Positions 21,668 to 29,076 of a DNA stretch of 64,000 nucleotides are shown here, in pieces. The notes below the pieces were generated by a model that worked only from the letters and a program-made list of their open reading frames with translations, was not told where the DNA came from and did no database searches. Positions within the stretch are counted from its first letter, which is position 1. Every line of letters begins with the position of its first letter. The stretch is from contig NZ_CAMPJO010000008.1 in NCBI RefSeq assembly GCF_946886895.1, positions 124,001 to 188,000 of the forward strand. The letters run 5' to 3'. A program made the translations under genes and the position numbers. This DNA comes from an uncultured Marinobacter sp. GTDB taxonomy: Bacteria > Pseudomonadota > Gammaproteobacteria > Pseudomonadales > Oleiphilaceae.

Positions 21668-23086
21668 TCAGTTCGTCAGCTCGCGGACATCAACGAAGCG
21701 GCCGGCGATGGCCGCCGCAGCCGCCATCGCCGGGCTCACCAGATGGGTTCGCCCACCGAAACCCTGACGGCCTTCAAAGTTACGGTTTGAGGTTGAGGCA
21801 CAATGCTCACCCTGCCCGAGCTTATCGGCGTTCATGGCCAGGCACATGGAGCAACCCGGGTCACGCCACTCAAGCCCGGCCTCCAGAAAGATCTTGTCCA
21901 GCCCTTCCTGTTCCGCCTGTGCCTTCACCAACCCGGAACCCGGCACGACCATGGCCTGCTTGAGGGACGGCGACACTTTGCGACCTTTCACTACCGCCGC
22001 AGCGTCGCGGAGGTCTTCAATCCGGCCGTTGGTGCAGGAACCAATAAACACCCGATCGAGCTTGATATCGGTGATGGCCGTGTTCGGCTGCAGCCCCATG
22101 TATTTCAGGGCACGGACAATACCCTGACGCTTGATCGGATCGGCCTCTTTCTCCGGGTCCGGCACCTGGCCATCCACGCCGGCCACCATTTCCGGAGAGG
22201 TTCCCCAGCTTACCTGCGGCTTGATGTCTGCGGCATCCAGGTCCACGACCTTGTCGAACTCCGCATCCGCGTCACTGTGCAGGGTCTTCCAGTAGGCGAC
22301 GGCAGCGTCCCACTGAGTGCCCTTCGGAGCAAAGGGACGGCCTTTTACGTAACGGATTGTGGTGTCATCAACCGCCACCATCCCGACACGGGCACCCGCT
22401 TCGATGGACATGTTACAAATGGTCATTCGGGCTTCCATGCTAAGGCCCCGGATGGCTTCGCCACCAAACTCAATGGCATAGCCAGTACCACCGGCGGTAC
22501 CAATCCTGCCGATAATCGCCAGCACAACGTCTTTGCCGGTGATGCCTGGCCCGAGCGTTCCGTTAACCCTGACCAGCATGTTCTTCATTTTCTGCTGAAC
22601 CAGACACTGGGTGGCCAGCACATGCTCGACCTCCGACGTTCCGATACCGTGGGCCAGGCACCCGAACGCACCGTGGGTCGAGGTATGGGAATCGCCACAC
22701 ACGATGCTCATCCCCGGCAAGGTCGCCCCCTGCTCCGGACCGATTACGTGCACGATACCCTGGCGCTGATCCTTGATCTTGAATTCCAGGATGCCAAACT
22801 CGTCGCAGTTTTTATCGAGGGTTTCCACCTGGATCCGGGACACCGGATCGATAATGCCGTCAACACCCCGGGCGCGGTCGGTAGTAGGAACGTTGTGATC
22901 GGGCGTGGCGATGTTGGCGTCGATCCGCCAGGGCTTCCGACCCGCCAGCCGCAGACCTTCGAAGGCCTGGGGCGATGTCACTTCATGCAGTAACTGTCGA
23001 TCAATATAAATCAGCGCCGAACCATCATCCCGCTGCTTGATGAGATGATCGTCCCACAATTTGTCGTATAAGGTCTTGCCCGCCAT
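21668..23086 (-). CDS. leuC: 3-Isopropylmalate dehydratase large subunit
   Basis: 472 residues, aconitase superfamily with a [4Fe-4S] cluster. It isomerises 2- to 3-isopropylmalate in leucine synthesis. Cluster cysteines are visible in [13 protein letters not shown] and [24 protein letters not shown] and ATTTxxRN-like [13 protein letters not shown] are intact. It is the first gene of leuCDB and is transcribed away from a LysR-type gene across a 440-base region filled with inverted repeats. Confidence 0.97.
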   Translation of the reverse strand: MAGKTLYDKLWDDHLIKQRDDGSALIYIDRQLLHEVTSPQAFEGLRLAGRKPWRIDANIATPDHNVPTTDRARGVDGIIDPVSRIQVETLDKNCDEFGILEFKIKDQRQGIVHVIGPEQGATLPGMSIVCGDSHTSTHGAFGCLAHGIGTSEVEHVLATQCLVQQKMKNMLVRVNGTLGPGITGKDVVLAIIGRIGTAGGTGYAIEFGGEAIRGLSMEARMTICNMSIEAGARVGMVAVDDTTIRYVKGRPFAPKGTQWDAAVAYWKTLHSDADAEFDKVVDLDAADIKPQVSWGTSPEMVAGVDGQVPDPEKEADPIKRQGIVRALKYMGLQPNTAITDIKLDRVFIGSCTNGRIEDLRDAAAVVKGRKVSPSLKQAMVVPGSGLVKAQAEQEGLDKIFLEAGLEWRDPGCSMCLAMNADKLGQGEHCASTSNRNFEGRQGFGGRTHLVSPAMAAAAAIAGRFVDVRELTN

Positions 23087-23136
23087 GGTTCTCTCTCACT
23101 CTCTGGGGGTTTCTGGTTATCACACTTGATGTTGCC

Positions 23137-23166
23137 ATCTTACCGCCAGACCATGAATAACCTCAA
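23137..23166 (-). promoter_or_regulatory. Possible leuC promoter
   Basis: On the minus strand TTGAGG (23166-23161) and TAAGAT (23142-23137) are 18 bases apart, about 50 bases before the leuC start. The match to the sigma-70 consensus is moderate. If used, the transcript would not include the inverted-repeat elements further upstream. Confidence 0.3.
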
Positions 23167-23182
23167 TTCATGTTTTTTATCT

Positions 23183-23210
23183 TTGACATCCGTTTTGGTT
23201 ATACTATAGA
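23183..23210 (+). promoter_or_regulatory. Possible promoter toward the LysR gene
   Basis: A perfect TTGACA at 23183-23188 and TATAGA at 23205-23210, spaced by 16. Initiation would fall near 23217, at the foot of the first inverted-repeat element, giving a leader of about 310 bases that carries two large hairpins. A better -10 (TATACT at 23200) is only 11 bases from the -35, which makes the assignment uncertain. Confidence 0.35.
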
Positions 23211-23218
23211 GAAGGTCC

Positions 23219-23322
23219 TGAGTTGCCAAGGCGCCTCCAAAACACACTACAAGCACATCCATGTGCGTTCGTTTCGGGCCGTCCCTGGCCCTCAACGGTT
23301 TTGGAGGCGCCTTGGCAACTCA
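23219..23322 (-). repeat. Composite inverted-repeat element A with two ANGGA hairpins
   Basis: Perfect 25-bp arms at 23219-23243 and 23298-23322. On the minus strand the 54-base interior has two small hairpins: GGGCC-AGGGAC-GGCCC (23291-23276 region) and GCACA-TGGA-TGTGC (about 23267-23254). Both loops fit CANGGANG. The outer arms differ in sequence from elements B and C apart from the loop-proximal CCTCC-AAAAC part, yet stay fully complementary. The element is oriented opposite to B. No protein is encoded. Confidence 0.75.
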
Positions 23323-23324
23323 CT

Positions 23325-23362
23325 CCCCGAGCCCCGCAGCAGGCCTCCAGAAAGGCTCGGGG
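23325..23362. repeat. 9-bp inverted repeat between elements A and B
   Basis: CCCCGAGCC at 23325-23333 pairs with GGCTCGGGG at 23354-23362 around a 20-base loop. It fills the spacer between the two larger elements, so the whole stretch 23219-23469 is three adjacent hairpins with A and B pointing away from each other. There is no T-run beside it on either strand. Confidence 0.6.
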
Positions 23363-23364
23363 CA

Positions 23365-23469
23365 CATGGCTGGGAGAACCTCCCAGAACCGTGGAGCGCC
23401 AGGGATGGCGCGACCGAGCCCTACAGGGACGTATTCACGGGCGTGTTCTGGGAGGTTCTCCCAGCCATG
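23365..23469 (+). repeat. Composite inverted-repeat element B with two ANGGA hairpins
   Basis: Perfect 25-bp arms at 23365-23389 and 23445-23469. The 55-base interior holds GCGCC-AGGGAT-GGCGC (23396-23411) and TAC-AGGGAC-GTA (23422-23433), both loops fitting CANGGANG. The interior matches that of element C at 51 of 55 positions; two of the four differences are the second base of AGGGA versus ATGGA, one in each loop. It lies 57 bases before the LysR start codon, on the strand that codes for it. Confidence 0.78.
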
Positions 23470-23526
23470 GGACCTTCTCCCAACTTGCGTACACCTGAAA
23501 GTTTTCAGACAAAATGAGGTATCTGA

Positions 23527-24399
23527 GTGGAGTCAAACGCACTTAAAGCTTTCTTGACGATCGTGGACCAGGGCTCATTCTCTGAAGCGGCTGAAATACT
23601 CCACCTGACACAGCCCGCGATCTCCAAACGCCTGGCGTCGCTGGAAAACCGATTGGGTGAAAAGCTGATTGACCGCAGCCACCGGGAAATCCGCCTGACC
23701 GACGCCGGTGCGCGACTTCTGCCCCACGCCCGCCGGATACTGGATGAGATTCACAATGCCCGCCTAGCCCTGTCCCCCGGCTCTGGTGAACTGGAGGGCG
23801 AGCTCCAGATTATTGCCAGCCACCACATTGGCCTGCACCACCTGCCTAACTGGTTACGCCGGTTCACCCGGGAATTCCCAAACGTGTCACTGAACCTGCA
23901 ATTCATGGATTCAGATGCGGCTTATGAGCAGATGCGCAAACGCAGCGCTGAGCTGGCGTTTGTCACACTTAGTGACAGTATGGAAGGGAATCTCGTGGTA
24001 TATGATCAGTGGCCCGACCCCATGGCGTTTGTGGTTGGCCCCGAGCACGCATTGGCCGGCATTGAGTCACCGGGGCTGGAAGACCTCGCAGGGCACCCGG
24101 CGCTGCTGCCCGACACCACAACGGCGACCTACCGGGTGGTCAGCCGTTTGTTTCTGGAAGCCAGTCTGCCCCTGCACCCGCAGATGCGGACGAACTATCT
24201 GGAAACCATCAAGATGATGACCAGCGTCGGGCTCGGCTGGAGCGTGCTACCGGTGAGTATGCTGGACAACAGCGTCTATCGTCTGGACATCGGGTTCCCG
24301 GTTACACGGGTCCTTGGTGCCGTCGGACTCTCGGGCCGCCAACTTAGTAGTGCCGCCAAGGCATTGATTGAGGTGGTCAAAGCCGGGAAAAGCGTCTAA
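23527..24399 (+). CDS. LysR-family transcriptional regulator next to leuCDB
   Basis: 290 residues from GTG (GAGGT seven bases upstream). The N-terminal winged helix-turn-helix (about 1-60; FSEAAEILHLTQPAISKRLASLE) is followed by a LysR substrate-binding domain. It is transcribed away from leuC, and a LysR gene in this place is also found in Pseudomonas aeruginosa, so control of leucine genes is a fair guess but not shown. The ligand is unknown. A leader with element B and perhaps A precedes it. Confidence 0.9.
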   Translation: MESNALKAFLTIVDQGSFSEAAEILHLTQPAISKRLASLENRLGEKLIDRSHREIRLTDAGARLLPHARRILDEIHNARLALSPGSGELEGELQIIASHHIGLHHLPNWLRRFTREFPNVSLNLQFMDSDAAYEQMRKRSAELAFVTLSDSMEGNLVVYDQWPDPMAFVVGPEHALAGIESPGLEDLAGHPALLPDTTTATYRVVSRLFLEASLPLHPQMRTNYLETIKMMTSVGLGWSVLPVSMLDNSVYRLDIGFPVTRVLGAVGLSGRQLSSAAKALIEVVKAGKSV

Positions 24400-24412
24400 A
24401 CAGTCTGTTTAA

Positions 24413-24456
24413 ATCGACAACAGCATCCTGGATTGCATCGACAACTATTCTGGATT
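24413..24456 (+). repeat. Two direct repeats before the PilU-like gene
   Basis: ATCGACAAC...CTGGATT occurs at 24413-24434 (22 bases) and again at 24437-24456 (20 bases), differing in the middle. The pair ends just before the GAGGAG ribosome binding site of the next gene. Possible tandem binding site or a chance duplication. Confidence 0.5.
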
Positions 24457-24469
24457 TCGAGGAGTTTTA

Positions 24470-25615
24470 ATGGGATTTGACGATTATTTGAAAATACTGG
24501 CCAAGAATGATGGCTCTGACCTTTACCTGAGTACCGGCGCGCCGCCCTGTGCCAAGTTTCACGGCGCACTGAAGCCGATTGACCGCACTCCGCTGGCACC
24601 GGGGGTGATCAAGGACATCGCCTACCAGATCATGGATGAGGAACAGGTGTCGGAATTCGAACAGGAACTGGAGATGAACCTGGCTTACAGCATCCGCAAT
24701 GTCGGTCGCTTCCGGGTCAATATCTTTCGTCAGCGCAACGAGATTTCACTGGTAGCGCGGAACATCGTTACTGAAATCCCCAACGCGGATGACCTGGGCC
24801 TGCCCTCAATCCTGAAAGACGTGATGATGGCCAAGCGCGGTCTGGTGTTATTTGTCGGCGCCACCGGCTCTGGCAAATCGACGTCACTGGCGGCGTTGAT
24901 CGACTACCGTAATTCCAACTCCTCCGGCCATATCATCACCATCGAGGACCCGGTGGAATACATCCATCGACACAAGAAGTGCATCGTGAACCAGCGGGAA
25001 GTAGGGGTGGATACCCGGAGTTTTCACAAGGCGCTGAAAAACACCCTGCGCCAGGCCCCGGATGTAATCCTGATTGGTGAGATCCGCGACCGGGAGACTA
25101 TGGAGCATGCCCTGGCCTTTGCCGAAACTGGCCACCTGTGTATTTCCACCCTCCACGCCAACAACGCAAACCAGGCGCTGGACCGCATCATCAATTTCTT
25201 CCCGGAAGAGCGGCGGGCTCAGTTGCTGATGGATCTGGCCATGAACCTTCGGGCGTTTGTCTCACAGCGACTGGTGCCCACGGTCGACAAAAAACGTTGC
25301 GCGGCCATCGAGATACTGCTGGGCTCGCCAACCATCTCGGAACTGATTCTGCGCGGTGAGCTGGATGGCATCAAAGAGATCATGGAAAAGTCGGCCAACA
25401 CCGGCATGCAGACCTTTGATCTGGCCCTGTTCAATCTCTGGAAAGAGGGAAAGATTTCCGAGGAGGAAGCCCTGAAGAACGCGGATTCCGCCAACAACCT
25501 CCGTCTCAAGATCAAGCTTCATGGCCAGGATGGAACATCCGGAAAACCTGCCGGACCCACCGGAAGTGGCCTTTCACTGCAAATCGAAGAAGACGACGAG
25601 GACGAACCGGAATAA
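24470..25615 (+). CDS. pilU: PilT/PilU-family type IV pilus retraction ATPase, PilU-like
   Basis: 381 residues, the length of PilU. These hexameric ATPases power pilus retraction at the inner-membrane base; PilU needs PilT to work. Visible: N-terminal PAS-like part (1-110), Walker A VGATGSGKST near 135, Asp box IEDPVEYIHRHKKCIV, Walker B DVILIGEIRDRETME, His box ETGHLCISTLHANN, and the PilU-like tail with ADSANNLRLKIKL. No pilT is next to it, so this may be a second PilU copy or a stand-alone paralogue. GAGGAG precedes the ATG. It converges on the MFS gene with a 7-base gap. Confidence 0.85.
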   Translation: MGFDDYLKILAKNDGSDLYLSTGAPPCAKFHGALKPIDRTPLAPGVIKDIAYQIMDEEQVSEFEQELEMNLAYSIRNVGRFRVNIFRQRNEISLVARNIVTEIPNADDLGLPSILKDVMMAKRGLVLFVGATGSGKSTSLAALIDYRNSNSSGHIITIEDPVEYIHRHKKCIVNQREVGVDTRSFHKALKNTLRQAPDVILIGEIRDRETMEHALAFAETGHLCISTLHANNANQALDRIINFFPEERRAQLLMDLAMNLRAFVSQRLVPTVDKKRCAAIEILLGSPTISELILRGELDGIKEIMEKSANTGMQTFDLALFNLWKEGKISEEEALKNADSANNLRLKIKLHGQDGTSGKPAGPTGSGLSLQIEEDDEDEPE

Positions 25616-25622
25616 TCCACGG

Positions 25623-26768
25623 TCAGGCGTCATTACCTGGCGGAGGCCTGAGCCCCCGCCAGGTAATGACAATCGCCATCGCCATCGCCACGGCGCCGCC
25701 CCAGAACGCCGCCGACGTGCTGAAACCTTCCACCAGAAACCCCGATAGCCAGGCCCCAAGCGCGCCTCCGGCGCCAAACGTCAGGCCGCTGTATAGCGCC
25801 TGCCCCTGGCCATGGTGATGCTGCCCGAAAAAGCCCTGAATGTACTGCACGGAAATGGCATGGAGCGCCCCATACGAAGCGGCGTGCAACAACTGGGCGA
25901 ACAGCAGCACCGACACCACATCCGTCAGTTCCGCAATCAACACCCAACGGATCATGGTTAACGTCAGAGCGCCGATGGCAATCTGCCGCACTGTAAAATA
26001 ACGGGTCAGCCGATGCATCACCAGAAACAGGCCAATCTCCGCGAGCACCCCCAGCGACCACAACAGGCCAATGGCAAGTTTGCCATAACCGTGTTGCTCC
26101 AGGTGAATACTGAAAAACGTGTAATACGCCCCATGGGACACCTGGAGCAGAAAATTCATCAGGAAAAACGTCACGACCGCCGGGTGGGTGATGATCGCCT
26201 TCAGACTGCCCTTCGGAGCCGGCGGCTTTCGCTCACCCCGCTCGGGCGGCACCAGAAACGCGGACACGGCAATCCCGGCAAAGACCGGCAGCAGCAGCCA
26301 GGGCAGGTTCTGTACCGGCAGCCACTCGAGGATAGCCCCCACCAGCGCCACCGAACCGATAAAGCCAACAGAACCCCAAAGCCGCACCTTGCCGTAACGG
26401 TCTTTTTGCGCGCCCAATGCACGCAGGGTAATCACTTCGTATAGCGGAAGAATCGCGTTCCAGAAAAAGGTGAACGCGAGCATCACCAACAGCAGCCCGT
26501 AAAACCCCGGTTCCAGGAACACGCCGGCAAAGAACAGCGAACCGGTGATGGCGCCAAAACGAACCAACCTCACCCGCTGCCCGGTTTTATCCCCAAGCCA
26601 GCCCCAGACACTGGGTGCCACAATTTTTGTCAACTGAATGGTCGCCATCAACGTGGCAATCTGAAGGTAGCTGTAGCCCTGCCCATTGAGGTAAAGAGAC
26701 CAGTACGGCAACAGCCCGCCCAGCAGGGCGAAAAACCAGAAATAGAGGTTGGACAGACGCCAGTAAAT
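25623..26768 (-). CDS. MFS transporter (LacY/HcaT-like), apparent ATT start
   Basis: 381 residues if translation starts at the ATT at 26768. Eleven to twelve membrane helices are expected and visible as hydrophobic blocks; GWLGDKTGQRVRLVRFG is the MFS loop 2-3 motif. Relatives in Pseudomonas begin close to P-YWRLSSFYFF; here the matching stretch is YWRLSNLYFWFFALLGG, encoded directly after ATT, with AAGGAG seven bases upstream. The frame is closed by TGA six codons before this ATT and contains no ATG, GTG or TTG before 26711, where a TTG would remove the first helix. Substrate unknown (the 3-phenylpropionate transporter family is nearest). It follows aroC, as in Pseudomonas. Confidence 0.85.
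   Translation of the reverse strand: MYWRLSNLYFWFFALLGGLLPYWSLYLNGQGYSYLQIATLMATIQLTKIVAPSVWGWLGDKTGQRVRLVRFGAITGSLFFAGVFLEPGFYGLLLVMLAFTFFWNAILPLYEVITLRALGAQKDRYGKVRLWGSVGFIGSVALVGAILEWLPVQNLPWLLLPVFAGIAVSAFLVPPERGERKPPAPKGSLKAIITHPAVVTFFLMNFLLQVSHGAYYTFFSIHLEQHGYGKLAIGLLWSLGVLAEIGLFLVMHRLTRYFTVRQIAIGALTLTMIRWVLIAELTDVVSVLLFAQLLHAASYGALHAISVQYIQGFFGQHHHGQGQALYSGLTFGAGGALGAWLSGFLVEGFSTSAAFWGGAVAMAMAIVITWRGLRPPPGNDA
25629..25670. repeat. 15-bp perfect inverted repeat inside the 3' end of the MFS gene
   Basis: GTCATTACCTGGCGG at 25629-25643 is the exact reverse complement of 25656-25670, with a 12-base loop. It encodes the last residues of the transporter and lies 13 bases beyond the stop of the converging PilU-like gene. 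It has no T-run on either side, so it may block or trim both convergent messages rather than act as a classic terminator. Confidence 0.65.
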
Positions 26769-26816
26769 ACCGCCACTCCTTGAAAATCAGGGTGAAGCAT
26801 CCGCGGGATCGGGCGG

Positions 26817-26923
26817 TTGTGGCAGGGCACACCTTCCCAAAATGTGGAGCGCCATGGATGGCGCGACCAAGCCCTACATGGACGTATTCACGGGCGTTTT
26901 TGGGAAGGTGTGCTCTGCCACAA
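26817..26923 (+). repeat. Composite inverted-repeat element C with two ANGGA hairpins
   Basis: Arms of 26 bp at 26817-26842 and 26898-26923, complementary except for one G-T pair. The interior has GCGCC-ATGGAT-GGCGC (26849-26864) and TAC-ATGGAC-GTA (26875-26886); both loops fit CANGGANG. It fills the gap between aroC and the MFS gene, 25 bases after the aroC stop. The ANGGA strand is the plus strand, opposite to both neighbours. Confidence 0.78.
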
Positions 26924-26948
26924 TCGCTGCACCCAAGTCACCGTGAGC

Positions 26949-28043
26949 TCAGAGCTGCCCGATAACGGGCGTCGATACCGACACATCGCCATTCTGCCCC
27001 CGGTGCCGCAGATAATGGTCCATCAACACGATCGCCATCATCGCCTCGGCAATCGGCGTGGCCCGGATACCCACACAGGGATCGTGCCGGCCCGTAGTAA
27101 TCACCTCCACCGGATTGCCATGCACATCAATACTGCGCCCCGGCAACCGCAGACTGGATGTCGGCTTCAGAGCAATGCTCGCCACAATCGGCTGCCCCGA
27201 CGAAATCCCGCCCAGGACACCGCCGGCATTGTTCGACAGGAACCCTTCCGGCGTCATCTCGTCGCGATGCTGGGTACCCTTCTGCTCAACGGCGTCAAAG
27301 CCGGCACCAATCTCAACACCCTTGACCGCATTGATACTCATCAGGGCGTGCGCAAGATCGGCATCCAGCCGGTCAAATATGGGCTCGCCCAATCCCGGAG
27401 GCACGCCCTCGGCCACCACATTGATCCGGGCGCCGATTGAATCGCCTTCCTTGCGGAGCGCATCCATATAGGCTTCAAGCTCCGGCACCTTATCGGCATC
27501 CGGACAAAAGAACGGATTCTGGTGGACCTGATCCCAGTCCAGCCGTTCGGCCTTGATCGGGCCAAGCTGGGACAGATACCCCCGAATGGTAATTCCCAGA
27601 CGCTGCTGGAGGAATTTGCGCGCCACCGCACCAGCAGCCACACGCATGGCCGTCTCACGGGCAGAAGAGCGCCCGCCGCCCCGGTAATCACGAACGCCAT
27701 ACTTGTGCGTGTAAGTGTAATCCGCGTGGGCCGGCCGGAACTGCTCAGCAATCTTCGAATAATCCCTGGACCGCTGGTCGGTATTCTCGATCAGCAGTCC
27801 GATGGGCGTGCCGGTGGTCCTGCCTTCGAACACCCCGGACAGAATCCTTACCTCGTCGGCTTCACGACGCTGAGTGGTGTGGCGGGAGGTACCGGGCTTG
27901 CGACGATCCAGATCTGCCTGCATGTCCGCCTCAGACAGCTCCAGCCCTGGTGGGCAGCCGTCGATGATGCAGCCAAGTGCCGCACCGTGGCTTTCGCCGA
28001 AGGACGTTACCGTGAACAGTTTTCCGAACGTATTTCCCGACAT
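26949..28043 (-). CDS. aroC: Chorismate synthase
   Basis: 364 residues. It makes chorismate from EPSP with reduced FMN, the last shikimate step and the source for trp, pabB and other products encoded in this window. The start [22 protein letters not shown], the motif [20 protein letters not shown] and the C-terminal GRHDPCVG are family signatures. It lies 35 bases after prmB, the prmB-aroC order of Pseudomonas and Vibrio. Element C follows it. Confidence 0.97.
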   Translation of the reverse strand: MSGNTFGKLFTVTSFGESHGAALGCIIDGCPPGLELSEADMQADLDRRKPGTSRHTTQRREADEVRILSGVFEGRTTGTPIGLLIENTDQRSRDYSKIAEQFRPAHADYTYTHKYGVRDYRGGGRSSARETAMRVAAGAVARKFLQQRLGITIRGYLSQLGPIKAERLDWDQVHQNPFFCPDADKVPELEAYMDALRKEGDSIGARINVVAEGVPPGLGEPIFDRLDADLAHALMSINAVKGVEIGAGFDAVEQKGTQHRDEMTPEGFLSNNAGGVLGGISSGQPIVASIALKPTSSLRLPGRSIDVHGNPVEVITTGRHDPCVGIRATPIAEAMMAIVLMDHYLRHRGQNGDVSVSTPVIGQL

Positions 28044-28078
28044 AATTCAGTATCTTGTGAATAGTTTTTAAAAAAGGT

Positions 28079-28981
28079 TTACTGCTTGTTCTGCCAGTGC
28101 CGCAAATCGCCTTCGGTCAGGAGAAAAACCCCGTCGCCACCATTGTCGAATTCCAGCCAGGTAAACGGCAATTCCGGATAGGCCTGATCCAGCGCTCGCC
28201 AGCTGTTCCCGACCTCAACGATCAGCAACCCACCAGGTGCCAGATGCGCCAGGGCACCCCCGATAATCCGGTGCGCGATATCCAGGCCGTCCTGGCCCGC
28301 CGCCAGCCCCAATTCCGGTTCATGGCGATATTCTTCTGGCATATCGGCCAAGTCTTCGGCATCCACATAAGGCGGGTTGCTCAGGATAACATCGTACTGG
28401 CCTTCAACCTGACCAAACACATCTGAACGGAGACAGCGGACCCGGCCACGGACGTCGTGCAAATCAATGTTGGACTCCGCAACCTCAAGGGCCTCCGGTG
28501 ACAGGTCCGCCAGATCCACTTCCGCGTCTTCAAACACCAGTGCGGCGCCGATTCCGATACAGCCACTGCCAGTGCAAAGATCAAGGATACGGTGCACTTC
28601 CCTGTCCCCGAGCCAAGGCTGGAAGCGGTTCTCAATCAGCTCACCAATGGGCGACCGGGGAACCAGTACCCGCTCATCAACATGGAACGGCACCCCCATA
28701 AACCAGGCTTCGCCGAGCAGATAAGCCAACGGAACCCGCTCATGCACACGGCGATGAATCCGGTCCAGGATGAGTTGTCGCTCCTCCCGGGTCAGGCGGG
28801 CGTCCAGAAACAGGGTGTTGTTTTCCAGGGGCAGGTGCAGGCTGCGCATCACCAGCTGCACTGCCTCGTCCCAGACGTTATCGGTGCCATGCCCAAACGT
28901 GATGGGCGAAGCGGCGAACCGGGAGGACGCGAACCGTAAATAGTCGCGGACGGTATGGAGATCGTCTGTCGGGCTGGTCAC
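28079..28981 (-). CDS. prmB: Ribosomal protein L3 N5-glutamine methyltransferase
   Basis: 300 residues from GTG (AAGGA upstream). PrmB methylates a glutamine of ribosomal protein L3. The SAM-binding motif [13 protein letters not shown] and the catalytic [10 protein letters not shown] are visible. PrmC is the close relative; the longer N-terminal domain, the [19 protein letters not shown] segment and the place before aroC favour PrmB. Confidence 0.93.
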   Translation of the reverse strand: MTSPTDDLHTVRDYLRFASSRFAASPITFGHGTDNVWDEAVQLVMRSLHLPLENNTLFLDARLTREERQLILDRIHRRVHERVPLAYLLGEAWFMGVPFHVDERVLVPRSPIGELIENRFQPWLGDREVHRILDLCTGSGCIGIGAALVFEDAEVDLADLSPEALEVAESNIDLHDVRGRVRCLRSDVFGQVEGQYDVILSNPPYVDAEDLADMPEEYRHEPELGLAAGQDGLDIAHRIIGGALAHLAPGGLLIVEVGNSWRALDQAYPELPFTWLEFDNGGDGVFLLTEGDLRHWQNKQ

Positions 28982-29076
28982 TGATAAAAATCCTTCGCAG
29001 GCGCATGTCAGCGCGGGATTATACGCTGAATCCGCCTATGCCTGCAGCACCCGTCTCACACAAAGAGTCTGCCGAT

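Noticed and set aside
23092..23160. Possible leader peptide for leuC
   Set aside because: The only short frames (for example M-V-W-R-stop) contain no run of leucine codons and no attenuator hairpin with T-run follows.
23170..23557. Short frames across the inverted-repeat block
   Set aside because: They run through palindromes in several phases and none has a ribosome binding site or family resemblance; the block is better explained as structured repeats.
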